DNA from: Bugulina stolonifera
Taxonomy: Eukaryota > Bryozoa > Gymnolaemata > Cheilostomatida > Bugulidae
Assembly: GCA_935421135.1 (NCBI GenBank)
Contig: OW285189.1
Span: 21,144,298-21,208,297 of the forward strand
Reading direction: 5' to 3'
DNA: 64,000 nucleotides
Below are positions 48,401 through 61,800 of this stretch, in pieces (position 1 is the first letter of the stretch; each line of letters opens with the position of its first letter). The position numbers and the translations under genes are program-made. The notes under the pieces are model-generated. The model was given only the letters and a program-made list of their open reading frames with translations. It was not told the origin of the DNA and did not search any database.

Positions 48401-51400
48401 GTGGTCATTTTACTGATAAGTAAGAAATAATTAATCATAACAATTAATAAGTATAACAAATTAATAAATTAGTTGGCACATGGGTAGATAAATCAGAACT
48501 CGCTTGTCTGTTCAGTTCCTCCAAGAGGAAAGAGACCACCACTGTCTAGAATCTCACTGGCATCTGAACTACTATCACCTCCACTGTTAGTACCCCAACC
48601 AGGTGGTACCGTATCACCCTTTCTTCGTGCTACCTCAATCTAAAATATGTACAAATTCAGTAAGTCTAGGAGCAAAAAATATTCAATTTCACTGTTCTAA
48701 CTGCACATATTATGTGTATTCTCTAGATACTGGGCAAAGTTAGACAGAATTGATCTTATTGCAAGAATAGAAAGTTTGCAAATTCCCGTCGCAAGCATTC
48801 TGTATAGGGAGCCCAGCATGACCAAGTTCTTGATGGATTACTCAGGCAAACATTTATGTAAAAAACAACACCACCTGCCTTAAGCAGCATATACCAAGAG
48901 ATTAAACCAGACACCAATTTTATAGGTGTGATGTAATTTAATGGTGAGCTAAACCTAATAAAGACCTCTTTTAAGAAAGAATTAATTATCAATATACGAT
49001 TAAAAAATTATGATTGTCAAAAGTTATGAATGAAACACCCATCAAATCAGTTGTTGACGTTAACTCTAGGTCAGGGCAAACCACAGACACAGGTATGCTA
49101 AAATACTGACAGATTAAATTTGATTTATACACTCGACTCTATCACTAAATAATAAGAAACGGAAATAGACCAAAACAAAAAGTTTTGCGCCAACAGATAA
49201 TGCCACAGGCGCTGCAAAATACTAAGAAATTATTAAATAATTGTATTGTCGTGCCATGTATAACTTGAGTGATCAGTAAATAGTGATTTGTTACAGGCAA
49301 AATGTCGGCTGCATATGCATAGACACTCATTAGATAATAAACTACATAGGGTTAAGAGTTGTCCTCTTTCAACTGACTATCTAGAACTTTGTACTTAGGG
49401 GTCAGAAAGCTCAGTCTATGAACAACAAGTGATAGAAAATAGACCAAACATTTAAGATCGCACTCCTCTAGAGAGTAACAATTTTCAGCACATTCAAAAA
49501 CTAGAACGCAAAAACGACATAAAGTATTTCAGTATTACACGATTACACTTCTGACTATATTCTATTTTACTATAGAGGCCCTATTTAGTAAGAGTCATCG
49601 CCTAATTAAATAGCTGTCTGTAAAATGTCTGTGTGACACCAGACATAATGAATCAGAGGGGTATCAGCTGACAGCCAAGTCAAGTACTATACTAGTTGTA
49701 GACAAAGAATATGGAAGGTCAGCACCATGAATGCATGAAAGAAATGTTTAAAAAAAACTTGCGTATTCATTAATAGACTTCAAAAGCTTCCAACCTTCTA
49801 AATTTAGAACACTTGAAACATTTTGCAGAGTTAGAAAGTTTCAAATATAGGTCCACCTGTACCAACATATAATCAAATTAGCTTGTATAACATATAAACT
49901 TTCACCTTATTTTTTATATTGCACCAATTTGCAACTATTGGTTTTTTATGTCTATATTACATTATTTGTAATTTTTGTATACAGTTGTAATGATACTAAT
50001 ATTATCAGTTGACGGTTTAATTCATACTCATACATAAGCTATATCTGCTACCGATTATAAACGTTGCAGTAGATACGGAGAGCAGATGGCATCAACTTTG
50101 GTAAAAACAACAGCATTCATTTTCTAATCTCCGAGTGTAAAAAAATCAACGTAATACACATTCGTAATACACCTTCAAGTGCTCAGTAGGCTACATGACT
50201 GTACTGATTTAAAATCATGGTCCTATTTATGCAGAAACCAGAAAAATGAAAGCAAACAAGTTAAATAGCAAGTAATTGTCATAAAGTGCCTTAGACCTAC
50301 TCAGTTTTTTACTGAATTATTACAGAATATCACTAAGTAGATTGGTTAAAATAGCTACTGATTTCAGCTAACACCAGTGAAACACACAAGATACAGACTT
50401 TCCAAATTTTTACAAACTCAATTTGACATTTCGTTAGGGTCATGGCCTCAAGCATAAACTAATTAAATATGAACAGAAGGGAGTTGTTACCATAATTGAA
50501 CAAACACAAGTACTTTCACAATTTCACTAGACCGTCAGCCACAAATAAACAAATATAGAACAAACACAAGTGTAAAACTATTTTTAGAAAACAGAAAGAG
50601 CATTTTTTAAATAAAATTATTCATTTTAAACTCAGACTAGATAAGCATGTCAACAGGTCAGCAGACGAATTTTTGGCAAAACAGAGTCATAAAACGAGAC
50701 ATATTTGAGTTGAGGAACAAAAAGACAAAATCTAGACACAAACAAGGGAATCAAGAGTAATCAATCACCTATCCTAGGCCTACCCATATCAATTTAGAAT
50801 TTGTTTAGTTCAGTTTTGTTCTCATTAATTTTACCTGTAAGTATGCATGCACTATAGACATCTTCTCTGCACTATATATACCAAGCTGTGTGTCACTTGT
50901 ATTATCTCTGACCACAGTGAATTTGCTAACTCTCAAAAGTACTACTATCTTATGACAGCATTATATACAAGTATATAACCCGAATTTATTCTCTTTCATT
51001 TATTGTAAGTTTATCCCATATTCATGGATATATTTTAGAGTAACTATTTTATTCTTACACTAATGATGCAGTAGTAGATTACTACTTATACAATGTACTT
51101 TATGAAGGTACGTATTATTATTATTATTATTATGAAGGTACGTATTATAAGTTTTCCCTGAGAAATTTGGGTGTGATCAATAAACTAGATAATTAGTATA
51201 CAAAGTTAGATGTACAATAGCATACTTCTTGATTATTTTGCTTTATCCCTAGACAAGTGTCATATTACTTGTCAGTTTAGCCTTAGAAACTATGTGACAT
51301 TGAAATGACATCGGCCTACTAAGAAAGTGAAAAAAATTAATATTATGTAAAACAATCATCTACCATCGCAAATTAATTACTGATTTCTACTACAGAAACT

Positions 51401-54400
51401 GCTGTTATGGTATCTCATGTTATACTTAGAAAATTATGGCAGGAAACATTTCTTCGTAACGTAAAGGAAAGCCATTTCATGTTGAAACAATGTAGAACTA
51501 TTTTACTATGTTTCCAGGGCGACTCATGTGTCACATTGAACAAATAATATTCTATCAACTTTCCTGGCAACAATGAAGACTAGTTTCAGCATTGGTCTGA
51601 AAGCACTACTTGGTGCCTGCTTGATAATAGATTAGAAAATCTAAACAACAAACATAATTATGTTTGCAAGAGAAGTTGCTCTTTCATGACTTAACACAAT
51701 GTGACAATAACTCCAAATAAATACGAGTGCTGGCATTCTTTACAGTACTGTAAGGGGTACTACTGTAAGGGGTACTAAAATGTACAAGGAAAACATTTTA
51801 AGAACCTTCTACAAAGAGCAGAAATTTTGGGAATGATATATTTACTGTTGAAACATGTTACTAAAAATTGCTTTTCTTTTATGTTATAGGCTATAAATAT
51901 TATTATCACTATAGTATGAGCTGACAACTCCTTAGGAAGAAACAAAACATGAAGATTTGTCTGTCTCTAAAAGTGTCTAGTTGGTGAACGTACCTTGCCT
52001 TGAGCTACAGCAGATGTTGCCATGTCCAACACGAATGGGTCCTCTGGATCGGTAGATGGAGCAGCACATGTAATTGGATTAGTTCCCAGAAATCTCTTCA
52101 GAATACACCACAAGGAAATAACTCACAATTTGTAAAGAACACCTGCACCAAATAGACTACCAACTTGCAATATAATATAAAATTGATGCCTTCAACTATA
52201 GCTGACATCCTTCTTATGATATCCCGGTGTGTCTAAATTCTAAACCTACATTTTTGCCCCTTAATATTATTAGCATCAAAGCAGAGCAATGAGAATACAG
52301 TTGGCAGAAACATGTTAGAAAAGAATCAGATTTTGTAGACACAGATTGTGATGATGCTATTTTCTAAAAGTACAATAATTATGTCTTAGTTTCTTAGAGC
52401 CTTGTACCAACATAGAGCATTCAGAATGTTCTTCAATTACACGTTTTATAAATAAATTGCTAATGATTAAGTCCGACATAATAATTTATGAATATTTCTT
52501 ACCTCTCTAGAGCGAGTAGGCACCAGGAATGGAGATGTGTTTGTGAAGGAAAACCCCTAAAAGTACAATCATGCATTGCACACCCGGGGCAACAATCACT
52601 GTGTTATGTAATACCTGTGATTGTAAGGTCTCAACAAGAGGCACATGAGCCACAACACATGATACTATTAAACGATATAAATTGATAGCTATTTCCAGAG
52701 CCTGTAGTTCGTATATTACTACTGCCAGGTAAGCACTCATCTGATCTTATACAATCTACTATGTCAAAGGGGACTGCACTGAAAGTCTAGGAATCTTTTT
52801 AAAAAACCAACTACAGGTATGTTGGCATTATTGAAACCTCTGTTTTAACAATAGGCAACAGAAGATGCCAACATGCAAGAGAAATGTCTGAATTTCCTAA
52901 CATAATGCTATAAGCGGGAGTTGCCCACTCCTACTCTCAAGTCCATCTACATAAACATCCCATTCAACTACTAAGGCTATTATTATTTACAACTGTATTC
53001 AGCAGCTGTTATATAATAATAGCAAGCCAAGCTCATAAGGTTATAGTAAAAATGAAGCTGCTAGTTTTAGGGCTACAGATTCCAAACCAGCTAGAAGGCA
53101 TGTTGTATTAGGTGTCTTCGCGACCTAAACTTCAGACCCAGGCCGATTTACAAAAAGATTTCCCGGCACACATCCTCATTTTCGCGCGAAGAAATTAGGT
53201 GTGCCAATGAGCTAGGGATGGTTTCGTCCGGCCAAGCAATATCCTAGGCCAATAGCCCTTCTGGCCCTGGTCGGACGGCCATCTTGTAATTTTTATTTGC
53301 GACCCGGGTCCGTCCAAGAGGTCGCGAAGACACCTATTGTAGTCATAGATCTGGTTATGGTCAAAAGGTAGCCTAGAATAGCCAATGAACTCCAAATTAT
53401 TTGCTGTACTTTCGCAAAACTCTTAAATTTTATGCTCCATGTATATTCTTTGGCAGTTATTTTACCTGCATACTTTTTTCATTTCGTGATAATATACCTA
53501 GTATAGCCATGACATTACTATTCACTTCCCATTATGATGTCATTCATAATCATAAGTTTCGGCAGAGCTAAGGCCTAACATGTATCCCAGTTGGTGTTGC
53601 ACTAACTAGCCCTTGGATTTCAGATGGTTCATGCAATTCATAACCCCAGGAATTCAGTGCAGTCCACCTTCAAGGCACAACCTTGTATTCCAATATTTAC
53701 CAAAGTGAGATATCCACCAGACCCCAATTGTTTTCTCAACATTGATAACATTCTAAGATAGGAGCTTTACTTACTATAAGACCCTGTTGCACAGCCTTTA
53801 AACTGTATATTCCAGCAATACCATAGTGATTTGAATGATTAGCTGCTACCCATCCCACACCTGCCTCTTTGGCCTTCTTAATCGCAACTTCCATAGCAAA
53901 ATTTCCTACTACACAGCCCATTGCATTGTTACCATTGACTAAAGCTGTAGAAACCGTTTCCTTCTCGATGAATGGCTCGTTGTCCACTATCACAGACTCC
54001 GATTTCACTTCCGACACATATTTCTCTGTAAAATTCAAAATATTTGGTTTAGCAACAGTCAAACCTTCCATTACATCACCCAATATGTGTGTAAGACAGT
54101 TTTGATACTACGTAGAGCTGCCTTGCAACATCACAAACTAAGAATGTGAATTGCGGTAGACCCCTGTTATGTATAATACTAATATTCAGTACAACAATAC
54201 ACTAACCATGAATGAGACCGTCTACACTTACCCAATCTGTTGAGACCATGGCTGTAATGGCCTCTTTGGTCAGCAAGAATCAAAACTTCTGCAAGGGCCT
54301 GAGCATGGCTAGGTTTTGTACCTATGGCCACCATTGAGGCTTTGACAAAACTCTTTGCATCTTCAACTCTGACTAAGTAACTTTGACTTGCCATGGTGCT

Positions 54401-54502
54401 AGAGTAGACCTGACCTGTCCTGCCAAACTTGACTTGACTAATGCCATAAATTAAACATTGCTTCAGTTTATAGAAACAGTTAGTTCTAACCAATGAACCC
54501 AT
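39402..54502 (-). CDS. Malate/L-lactate dehydrogenase-like oxidoreductase (Ldh_2 family), 3' end uncertain
   Basis: Eight exons: 54502-54232, 54025-53775, 52556-52503, 52095-51994, 48639-48504, 48042-47924, 47368-47273 and 39569-39459, all in phase, 380 residues to the last donor. Ldh_2 enzymes reduce 2-oxo acids with NAD(P)H (malate, sulfolactate, ureidoglycolate, diketogulonate types). Family motifs: LADQRGHYSHGLNRL (76-90, His85 in the active site), ALVNGNNAMG, NHSNHYGIAG (His157), FTNTSPFLVPTR, LGTNPITCAAPS, FVLDMATSAVA and GYKGSGLAMMVEIL. The substrate cannot be told from sequence. Two in-frame ATGs have strong context: Met1 (54502) gives a basic, mitochondrial-like leader; Met37 (54394) gives the usual family start. 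Intron 5 begins GC rather than GT. After 39459 a gtaagt donor suggests one more short exon not found; reading on would stop at TAA 39402. Confidence 0.92.
39570..47272 (-). other. 7.7-kb intron of the Ldh_2 gene
   Basis: The largest intron in the window. I found no exon, transposon or RNA gene that I can support. Plus-strand open frames at 40897-41097 and 46462-46755 have no recognised domain. Confidence 0.5.
48640..51993 (-). other. 3.4-kb intron of the Ldh_2 gene
   Basis: No exon supported. It holds a 30-bp duplication at 51101-51148 and is otherwise plain AT-rich sequence. Confidence 0.5.
51101..51148. repeat. 30-bp duplication around an ATT microsatellite
   Basis: TATGAAGGTACGTATTAT occurs at 51101-51118 and 51131-51148, separated by ATT triplets. 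It is likely a replication-slippage product. Confidence 0.85.
53109..53336. mobile_element. 228-bp MITE, GGTGTCTTCGCGACC ends
   Basis: The left end reads TAGGTGTCTTCGCGACCT and the right end is its exact complement AGGTCGCGAAGACACCTA. It lies in Ldh_2 intron 2. If the outer TA is the target duplication, it fits a Tc1/mariner-type non-autonomous element, but the TA could also be part of the repeat. The GC-richer body stands out from its surroundings. It shares its ends with the 60.0-62.8 kb element. Confidence 0.8.
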
Positions 54503-55068
54503 GGCAAGTGTGTATCTTGGGACGGTTAGTCGTATAATATTACAAACTATGAGACCAGCATGCAAGATCTCATCATCTAGAGTTCTACAACAAAAACAAT
54601 AAAAGTGGCATTTAGCTTGCAATAAGCTCATCATTTAGTGTATTGGCTACCTAGACATAAATTTGCAGCTTGGAAACCTATATAACTTTAATTACTTGCT
54701 ATTCTATTTACATTCCTATTACTCTGGCACTAGTAACACTTTTTTCAGTTCAATCATATCATTCAGCCATCACCATTTTATATTTTAGCCTGTGAAAATA
54801 TACACGCACACATGGCTCTGCACACAATTTAATCTCACTGTATGGTTTGATCTTCACTTTAAAAATATTGAATGAGCAAGCAAAAATATAGTTAGGCATT
54901 GTGAGCTGAGGAGACACTTTATTTTAACAATTCTAAATTTCCAATTCCAACTAATAATATAGCATTATTCTGAATTGTACCATGGTGCGTGTACTATATT
55001 TTAACCCAAGATTGGTCCACAAAACTTGGACAAGTAAGCAGGTGGGAGCTCCATATTAAAGATATTTC

Positions 55069-55116
55069 ATAACTCCTAGTATTTTTATAAATATGCACAA
55101 AAATACTAGGAGTTAT
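55069..55116. repeat. Perfect 18-bp hairpin with 12-base loop
   Basis: ATAACTCCTAGTATTTTT at 55069-55086 and its exact complement at 55099-55116. Pairing continues outward imperfectly (AGATAT and ATATCT), for about 24 paired bases in all. It could be a fold-back repeat end, an extruding cruciform or a small-RNA hairpin. Nothing in the sequence chooses between these. Confidence 0.75.
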
Positions 55117-55619
55117 GTATATCTCAGCATATCAGGGTACACTCAAGTATGAGGGTACACAACACAGGTAACACTTACACTGTGTGAACTTGAGACTAGA
55201 CACTGCAATGAGAACTAGTTTGGAGCTGCATGTGCTGTCTATATGCGATGTAATACTGTATCACTGTAGTCTGTTACTAATATTGGCCTACAATACCACA
55301 TGACCAGTCTAGACCATAGTGCCAATAACTCTGCGTGTATAGACACCTTGGACTGGTATTACATGAATTGGAATGTCTACTAAAAGAAAATAGTAATGTT
55401 TTAGAATTATGAAATTTTTTGGTGTTGTCTCCCACTTGACTTGCATTTAAACTTGACTTGACACTTGCATTGCATGCTGACGTGACTTGAAGCAGCACTG
55501 ACTCGACTTTGACTTGACTCCAAAATTTTCGAAATGACATGACTTGCGGACTTGAAGTCTGACTTGGACCCAGCTCTGGTATTAGCAGTCTTGCTTTCCT
55601 CCTTTCATTTCACATGCAT

Positions 55620-55870
55620 CAAAATCTTATTATACTATCAGTATATTATACTATAAAATTAAAATATAAAAATGATAAATATAATTAAATTAAAATAATT
55701 AATTATATTAATATTATTATTTATAATTATTTTATACTAATACTACTTATTAAGTATTACATACTGTATACTAATATTGCACATTAAATAAAGTTATATA
55801 TATATATTAAATACCAAGGAGTAAATACTTATAATTTTATAAATGAGTATTAATTATAATATTGGCAATG
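55620..55870. repeat. A/T-only low-complexity tract
   Basis: About 250 bases of nearly pure A and T, dominated by TATTA, TAATT and ATAT words, upstream of the Ldh_2 gene. It may be an easily melted or matrix-attachment-like region. No gene. Confidence 0.7.
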
Positions 55871-57073
55871 AAATCAAACATCTTTTGAATGGTAAATTCG
55901 ATTTTTTTTATGTTTTTTTTATTTTTTATATTGCTATCTGCACAAGATGAAGAGTTAACTCTGTCAATCAATTTATTTATACAACTCCAATGTAAAGTAT
56001 GGATTCTCAACACAGTTTGCAAGCACCATTTGCGCAAAACGGTATTGGTTAATAGGAAACATTTTGGAGTGTAGTAAAATACGTGTCTATTGGCCGAATG
56101 TGTACTCTGTGCTTCATTGGACAGAAAATATATTATACGCTCGTTGGTTTGTCATATTTTATTGGACCCGGCTACCACGCGTTATATTTAGTTCAAACCT
56201 CACCCGTTAATATAATTTAGCTTCATTTCTAAGTTTTCAAACTTCACATTTCAAAACAGTGGCTTTGGAACACCATATATCAACTTTACGCAGAGTATAA
56301 ATATTGTGATCGAAGGCTTTCTTGAGCTCTCTCCAAATAGTTGCTTCTTATATTTGTAATATTTTATAGGTGGTTGTTGTATTGCTCATTGTAAATCTCC
56401 AGGCATGTTGACTTCCGCTTGCTCGCCAGAATGAGGAAAACAAATACTAGCTACACTATTGCATTACAAATAATAATGTGATGATATGAATACTGCATTT
56501 ACTTCCTTGTTGCCCTTCCTCTGGCATAAACATAATATAGTAGCTAAGATATTTGAAACACGCTCAGTTAAACTTTAAACGTGAAACTAAAGTAGACTCG
56601 ACCAAGGTCACTCAGAGTGAGAGTTAGTCATTAGTGTGAGTATGCAGTATCAGTTGATTGATGTATTGCTAGACTGCCAGTAAGAGAAAGTGAGTTAAGA
56701 GTAATGCAGTATCTATTGAAATTCAGACTTCAGTTTGTACCTGCTAAGTCAGAAGTTGCTCTAAGATATTGGCTTGGTATGCAAAGTGTTTAGGCCTACA
56801 CTAGTGTATGTATTGATCACTGTTAGAAGTGAGGGTACACGGGAGTATATGCGTGTTCCGTCCTCTTATTTACTGGGTATATGATCAGCAAGCATTTACC
56901 CTCACTTTATTGCTAGCAACAAAGGTGATAGGCTTCAAGGCTTTAATTATTGTTTATTGTCAATATATAGACTATTGGCTGGCTAGGATCGTCTTATTCC
57001 AGAAATGTACATTTTTTGTCCTAAGTAATGCTTAAACAGGCATTTTAAGAATCTGAACGCGGCCTAAATTTAG

Positions 57074-57327
57074 CTGCTTTGGCTCAAATGTGTAACACCA
57101 TCAATTGGGAGTGTACCCACCTCAGATGGTTCACTTCTAACACTGGTATTGACTATTTCAAAGCCCAATGTGATGGTGAAAATGAATGTAAACTGAATGT
57201 CTGTATAGGCGTGTTACATGTTACATCCGGATTCACCATTCACCGTTTTGATTACATTTTCATATTATTATACATGTCGATGGCATATATGTTTTTTTTA
57301 AGTAGGCTAGATCACATTTGTGCTTAA
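57074..57327 (+). other. Orphan exon-like open frame with lectin-like cysteine spacing
   Basis: Open from a possible acceptor (ctaaatttag) to a TAA, with an internal ATG at 57088. The readable part includes WFTSNTGIDYFKAQCDGENE followed by CKLNVC. The QCDGENEC pattern recalls the C-x-G-x-x-x-C of galactose-binding (SUEL-type) lectin domains, but no other part of that fold is seen, no clean donor follows, and the frame runs into a hydrophobic tail. It may be a decayed exon or chance. Confidence 0.2.
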
Positions 57328-58853
57328 ACTGACACAGTGAAGTTAATTATTATTTTCACTTATACAGCATAGAGTCTTTAAGCATTCAAAATTCTCAGCT
57401 GCTGTAAGATGGCTTGCTGAGAGCAATAAACCTTTATTTGACATCAGCACCATAAGACAGCAGGAAATAACAAAACATGATAGAGAATGTCTTATTCTTT
57501 CGCCCAGAGCATAAAAGTTAAGTTTATTTTAAGTAAGTAACGTTTCATAAGGCTTTAATATGTTCTTCTGGAATTGATTAGTACCCAACCCATCGCATAA
57601 AAGTTTGTAACATGTAAATCTACACAGCAGAATCATCATATGCTAGTCTTCACATGAATCATGGCGTATCCAGTTATTCTGCAGCATCTGCACGCTTATA
57701 ATTTATGTAAATTATAAGTTATATAGTTAGATGTATGATGGTAAAATCTATAATATTTTGTTATGGGCTATACCCTACAGTTACTATGAGTTTACAGCAC
57801 TGTTTGAAGTTAAGTAGTTTCTAGGAAGGCATTTTTCCAGCAGCTGTGCTGTTTGCAATCAGTCTGCTATAAAGTGCAACAAGCTATGCTCTTATATGCA
57901 CTTACCTCAGGGTTAGATAGATACCTGTATTATCATTGTGGTGTTGAAGTGGAGCTACTTGGAATTTATTACGCTAAAATGCAAAGTTACACATTTTTAT
58001 CACTAAGTGACTACTTCAAAATCACCTTCTTACTAACTGTTAAATTGTAACAGAAATATTGCCCAAAAGTGATATATTTTAAACATTTACTGATGTATGG
58101 TATATGAATGTGGTATGTTAGGGTATTGTTAGTACACTAAATACTGTGTATTCTTCCTATTAGCATTGTGCTAGTGGATTTATCTTTTCTTTTGATTTAT
58201 TTACACACTATAAATCAGTAGTTGAATCTCTGTGGACTCATAAGACCACTATTTTACAGTAGGTTTGTAGTATACTGGCTTACTGTAAAGTGTAAAAGTG
58301 TAAATTGTCTTGTCTAAACAGAAAACTTTGAACCCTAAAATTAGCGGTGTGGTATTTGCAAAGTGTGGTATTTGCATGTAAATGTTGAGGACTAGGTTTG
58401 ACAATATACTAATAATTTATAATTGGCTGTGTTAGTTTTCTGTGCAAGCTTTTATCCTTTATATGTTGCATCATATTTGCAGTTCCCAATAATAGATTAC
58501 GCATTTTTTATCTGTAACTCCCATGAAGGACGATGCTAAGAGGGAGTTGACAAATTAATCCCTTGCTTACCTCCTATACAATGCAGTGCATTTCCAATGA
58601 TGCAAGTATTTAGTTGAACCTATGATAGCTGGTATTTACATAGATAACAGATATAGTAATTATGTTCCAACTGTTCCTTAGCATTTATATTTTAGAATGT
58701 AGGAGTGGCAGTGTGTTGATATTGTAGTCAATTGCTGATGATTTCTTTTTAGGTTTCTCAATGTGTTGGTTTCCTCATACTTTCATTAGACTCAAAACCA
58801 ATTAACTGGATGAATTTCTTTGCCAACTTACATATTGTAATACTGAAGTTATA

Positions 58854-61800
58854 ATGGCACATGTTGAAGACATACAAGACAGTAAGTTTATTTTACTTGA
58901 TGCAGTATAATAATACATATTATAATGATGTACCCAATCTGCATACTGTTGTGGTGTTGGACACAATATACATGTATACTATGTACTATATACTATGTAT
59001 ATACGTATACTATGTACTATATAGTACTATGTACTATATACTATGTATATACGTATATATGTATACATGTATACTATGTACTATATACTATGTACTATAT
59101 ACTATGTACTATATACGTATATATGTATACTATGTACTATATACTATGTATATACGTATACTATGTATACTATGTACTATATACTATGTATATACGTATA
59201 TATGTATACATGTATACTATGTACTATATACTATGTACTATATACGTATATATGTATACTATGTACTATATACTATGTATATACGTATACTATGTATACT
59301 ATGTACTATATACTATGTATATACGTATATATGTATACATGTATACTATGTACTATATACTATGTACTATATACGTATATATGTATACTATGTACTATAT
59401 ACTATGTATATACGTATACTATGTACTATAATACTATGTATATACGTATATATGTATACTATGTACTATATACTATGTACTATATACTATGTATATACGT
59501 ATATATGCATACTATGTACTATATGCTATGTATATATGTATATATGCATATAGTGATATGTAACATGGTGCAGGTTTACTGTATGTTTTATGTTGGTGTA
59601 TATTTGAACCTCAAATTTTTCAAAATAATAGAGGGAGAGATGAATTGTTTGTGCAATGCAACCTTTACTTGTACAGATGCTCTGAATTTTAGGTATTGAT
59701 ATCTGGAGTAACAGTGATGGACTTGATGTTGCCAATAAGTTTAGTGAGCTTATTTCTAGAATATTCAGTAATCCAATAACCCAGCATGATATCTCCACCC
59801 TTTCTAATTCTTCTAAATGTAAGTACATCAGACAGGGTAACAGGTGTAACCTGACTGGAGTGGTTACTTTATTCCAATTCAAAATGCATTTATAGTTGAC
59901 AATTGTAAGGATGTACCTATTCACAAAATATTTTTTGTAAAAATGGCATTCTGATATTTATATTACACAAAAATTAATAAATTAGGATTCTACATGTAAG
60001 TACAGTAATTCAAGTGATAGTAGGTGTCTTCGCGACGGTGGGTCGATGGGGTCTCAAAAAAGAAAAGATAATCCCAAATTTCAGACCCTCTTTGTTGTAG
60101 GTCGCGAACAGTTGCGACCCCCTGGGTCGGAAAATTAGTGCGGTTCAAACTTCAGGCTAGTCCAAAATAATGTTTACGTGCTGATTTCCGGTTCAGGAAA
60201 CTTTGTGAATTTCAGTTAAATAGGTGATCAAAATGTATTAGTAGTAATTTACAGGATTGACTGAAACGAAGAGCCCACTGGAACTGTCAAAGGATTTAGT
60301 AGTGATAAACTAGCAATCCTGGTGCATTTATATTCATTGCTGCACACGATTGCTTAGTTTTCAACCACTAATCTGCCAATATTCTACCAAAAAATCTCAG
60401 TCAGAGTCGCTGACTGAGATTCAAGATTCACTCACCTACTCCACGCTGCCACAAGACAATGTTGAATTGATGCTCTTCTGTTCTGTATAGAAGTGTAGTT
60501 ACGCACTTTTCATGATTGTAACCTGTACCTAGTTATTTACCATCCTAATAATTATTTTTTTAAATATATTTATTTATTTATTAAATAATTTCTAAAAGTA
60601 TTTTTTGTTACCAATTTCCATGTCACAGTATAACAAAATTTTTATAGGACATAGATAGCTCATTGTATTTGAATTTTATTAGCAATAGTTGAACATGTAG
60701 TACATAATATTAGTGCATGAAACATCAATTGAAAAAATTGTAATTTGGTACATGCAGATGAAACTTTGAGGACTATAGTAAGAGAAAAATATGCAATAGG
60801 CTAGCTGTAATTGCAAGGAATATTTTGTAGAAACACTATCCAATTTCACAGTTAGTACAGAAGATAAAAAGCAGAAACAAAGAAGCTGGTATGACCCATG
60901 GAAAAGAAATTAAGATTACTAATGAATTTAGCAATTCCATTGTTGATTCTGTAACAGTACTGTTGCTTCACTGCCATTCTCCTGCTTTGGACCTTTACAT
61001 GTAGGCTATTGCCTGTACTCTGAGATGCCCACTTGTTCTAATAAGAGTGACCAACCCATTCTTTTGATGAAACCTTTGCCATGTGGTAGGAAGGAGAACA
61101 TTAATTCAGCCACTTTCCTCTTCTGTATTCCTTTGTAGACTAAAGCAAAGAACACATAGCAATCTCAGTTATACAATTGAACTTGGCTGTGTAAGGTGGA
61201 TTAGACTATAATAGGCTTACATACACAGCTATAATAGCAGTAGCATTTTAAGATTCATGTAGTAGGAAGTACAGCACTACTCCAGTTAGCATGGTACTAA
61301 ATAGTTGGCTCTAAATGAGTGATAGACTGTGGATATAATATTATTTTCCTCTACATGAAGATCAAACAAATCTGCGGACTTAACCAACTAGAACATCAAA
61401 AGTATTGACTAAATTGTGAGTGCATTAACAGCCCTTTGACCCTATTAGATGAGATGGAGGCAGAAGATACAGGACAGCAGCACTACACAGTACACTACCA
61501 CAATCAAGTTGCTTACTTACTTTAAGAAGGTGGATGCTCATAGCCAAACAACCAAGATTAACATCTGGACCTGACCAAGACTCATTCTACCTCCACCTGT
61601 ATTTTCTGTATCAGAGTTGTAGAAAACCTGAAATATTTATAAATATGACTGTAGTGTTAATTATAGGAAACCAATGATGAGCTTGAGAACATGAGCATTT
61701 GTAACTAAGATAGAAACATCAAAATAATTTAGGATTCCAGACAAACCGTCAGAAAATTAATTTTGTTGTACAGTAGGCACCCAAAACAATTGACTTTTCT

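Larger units (their letters stand above)
54503..58853. other. Intergenic space between the divergent Ldh_2 gene and gene 5
   Basis: No gene that I can support. It contains a block of degenerate CTTGACTTGAC words (55434-55567), an almost pure A/T stretch (about 55620-55870), a perfect hairpin (55069-55116) and one exon-like frame at 57074-57327. Confidence 0.5.

Noticed and set aside
58861..59699. Three overlapping long open frames (168-230 codons) of Tyr/Ile/Cys/Met repeats
   Set aside because: All three forward frames of the TA satellite are open because its words contain no stops; the product is a monotonous repeat and the array lies in an intron.
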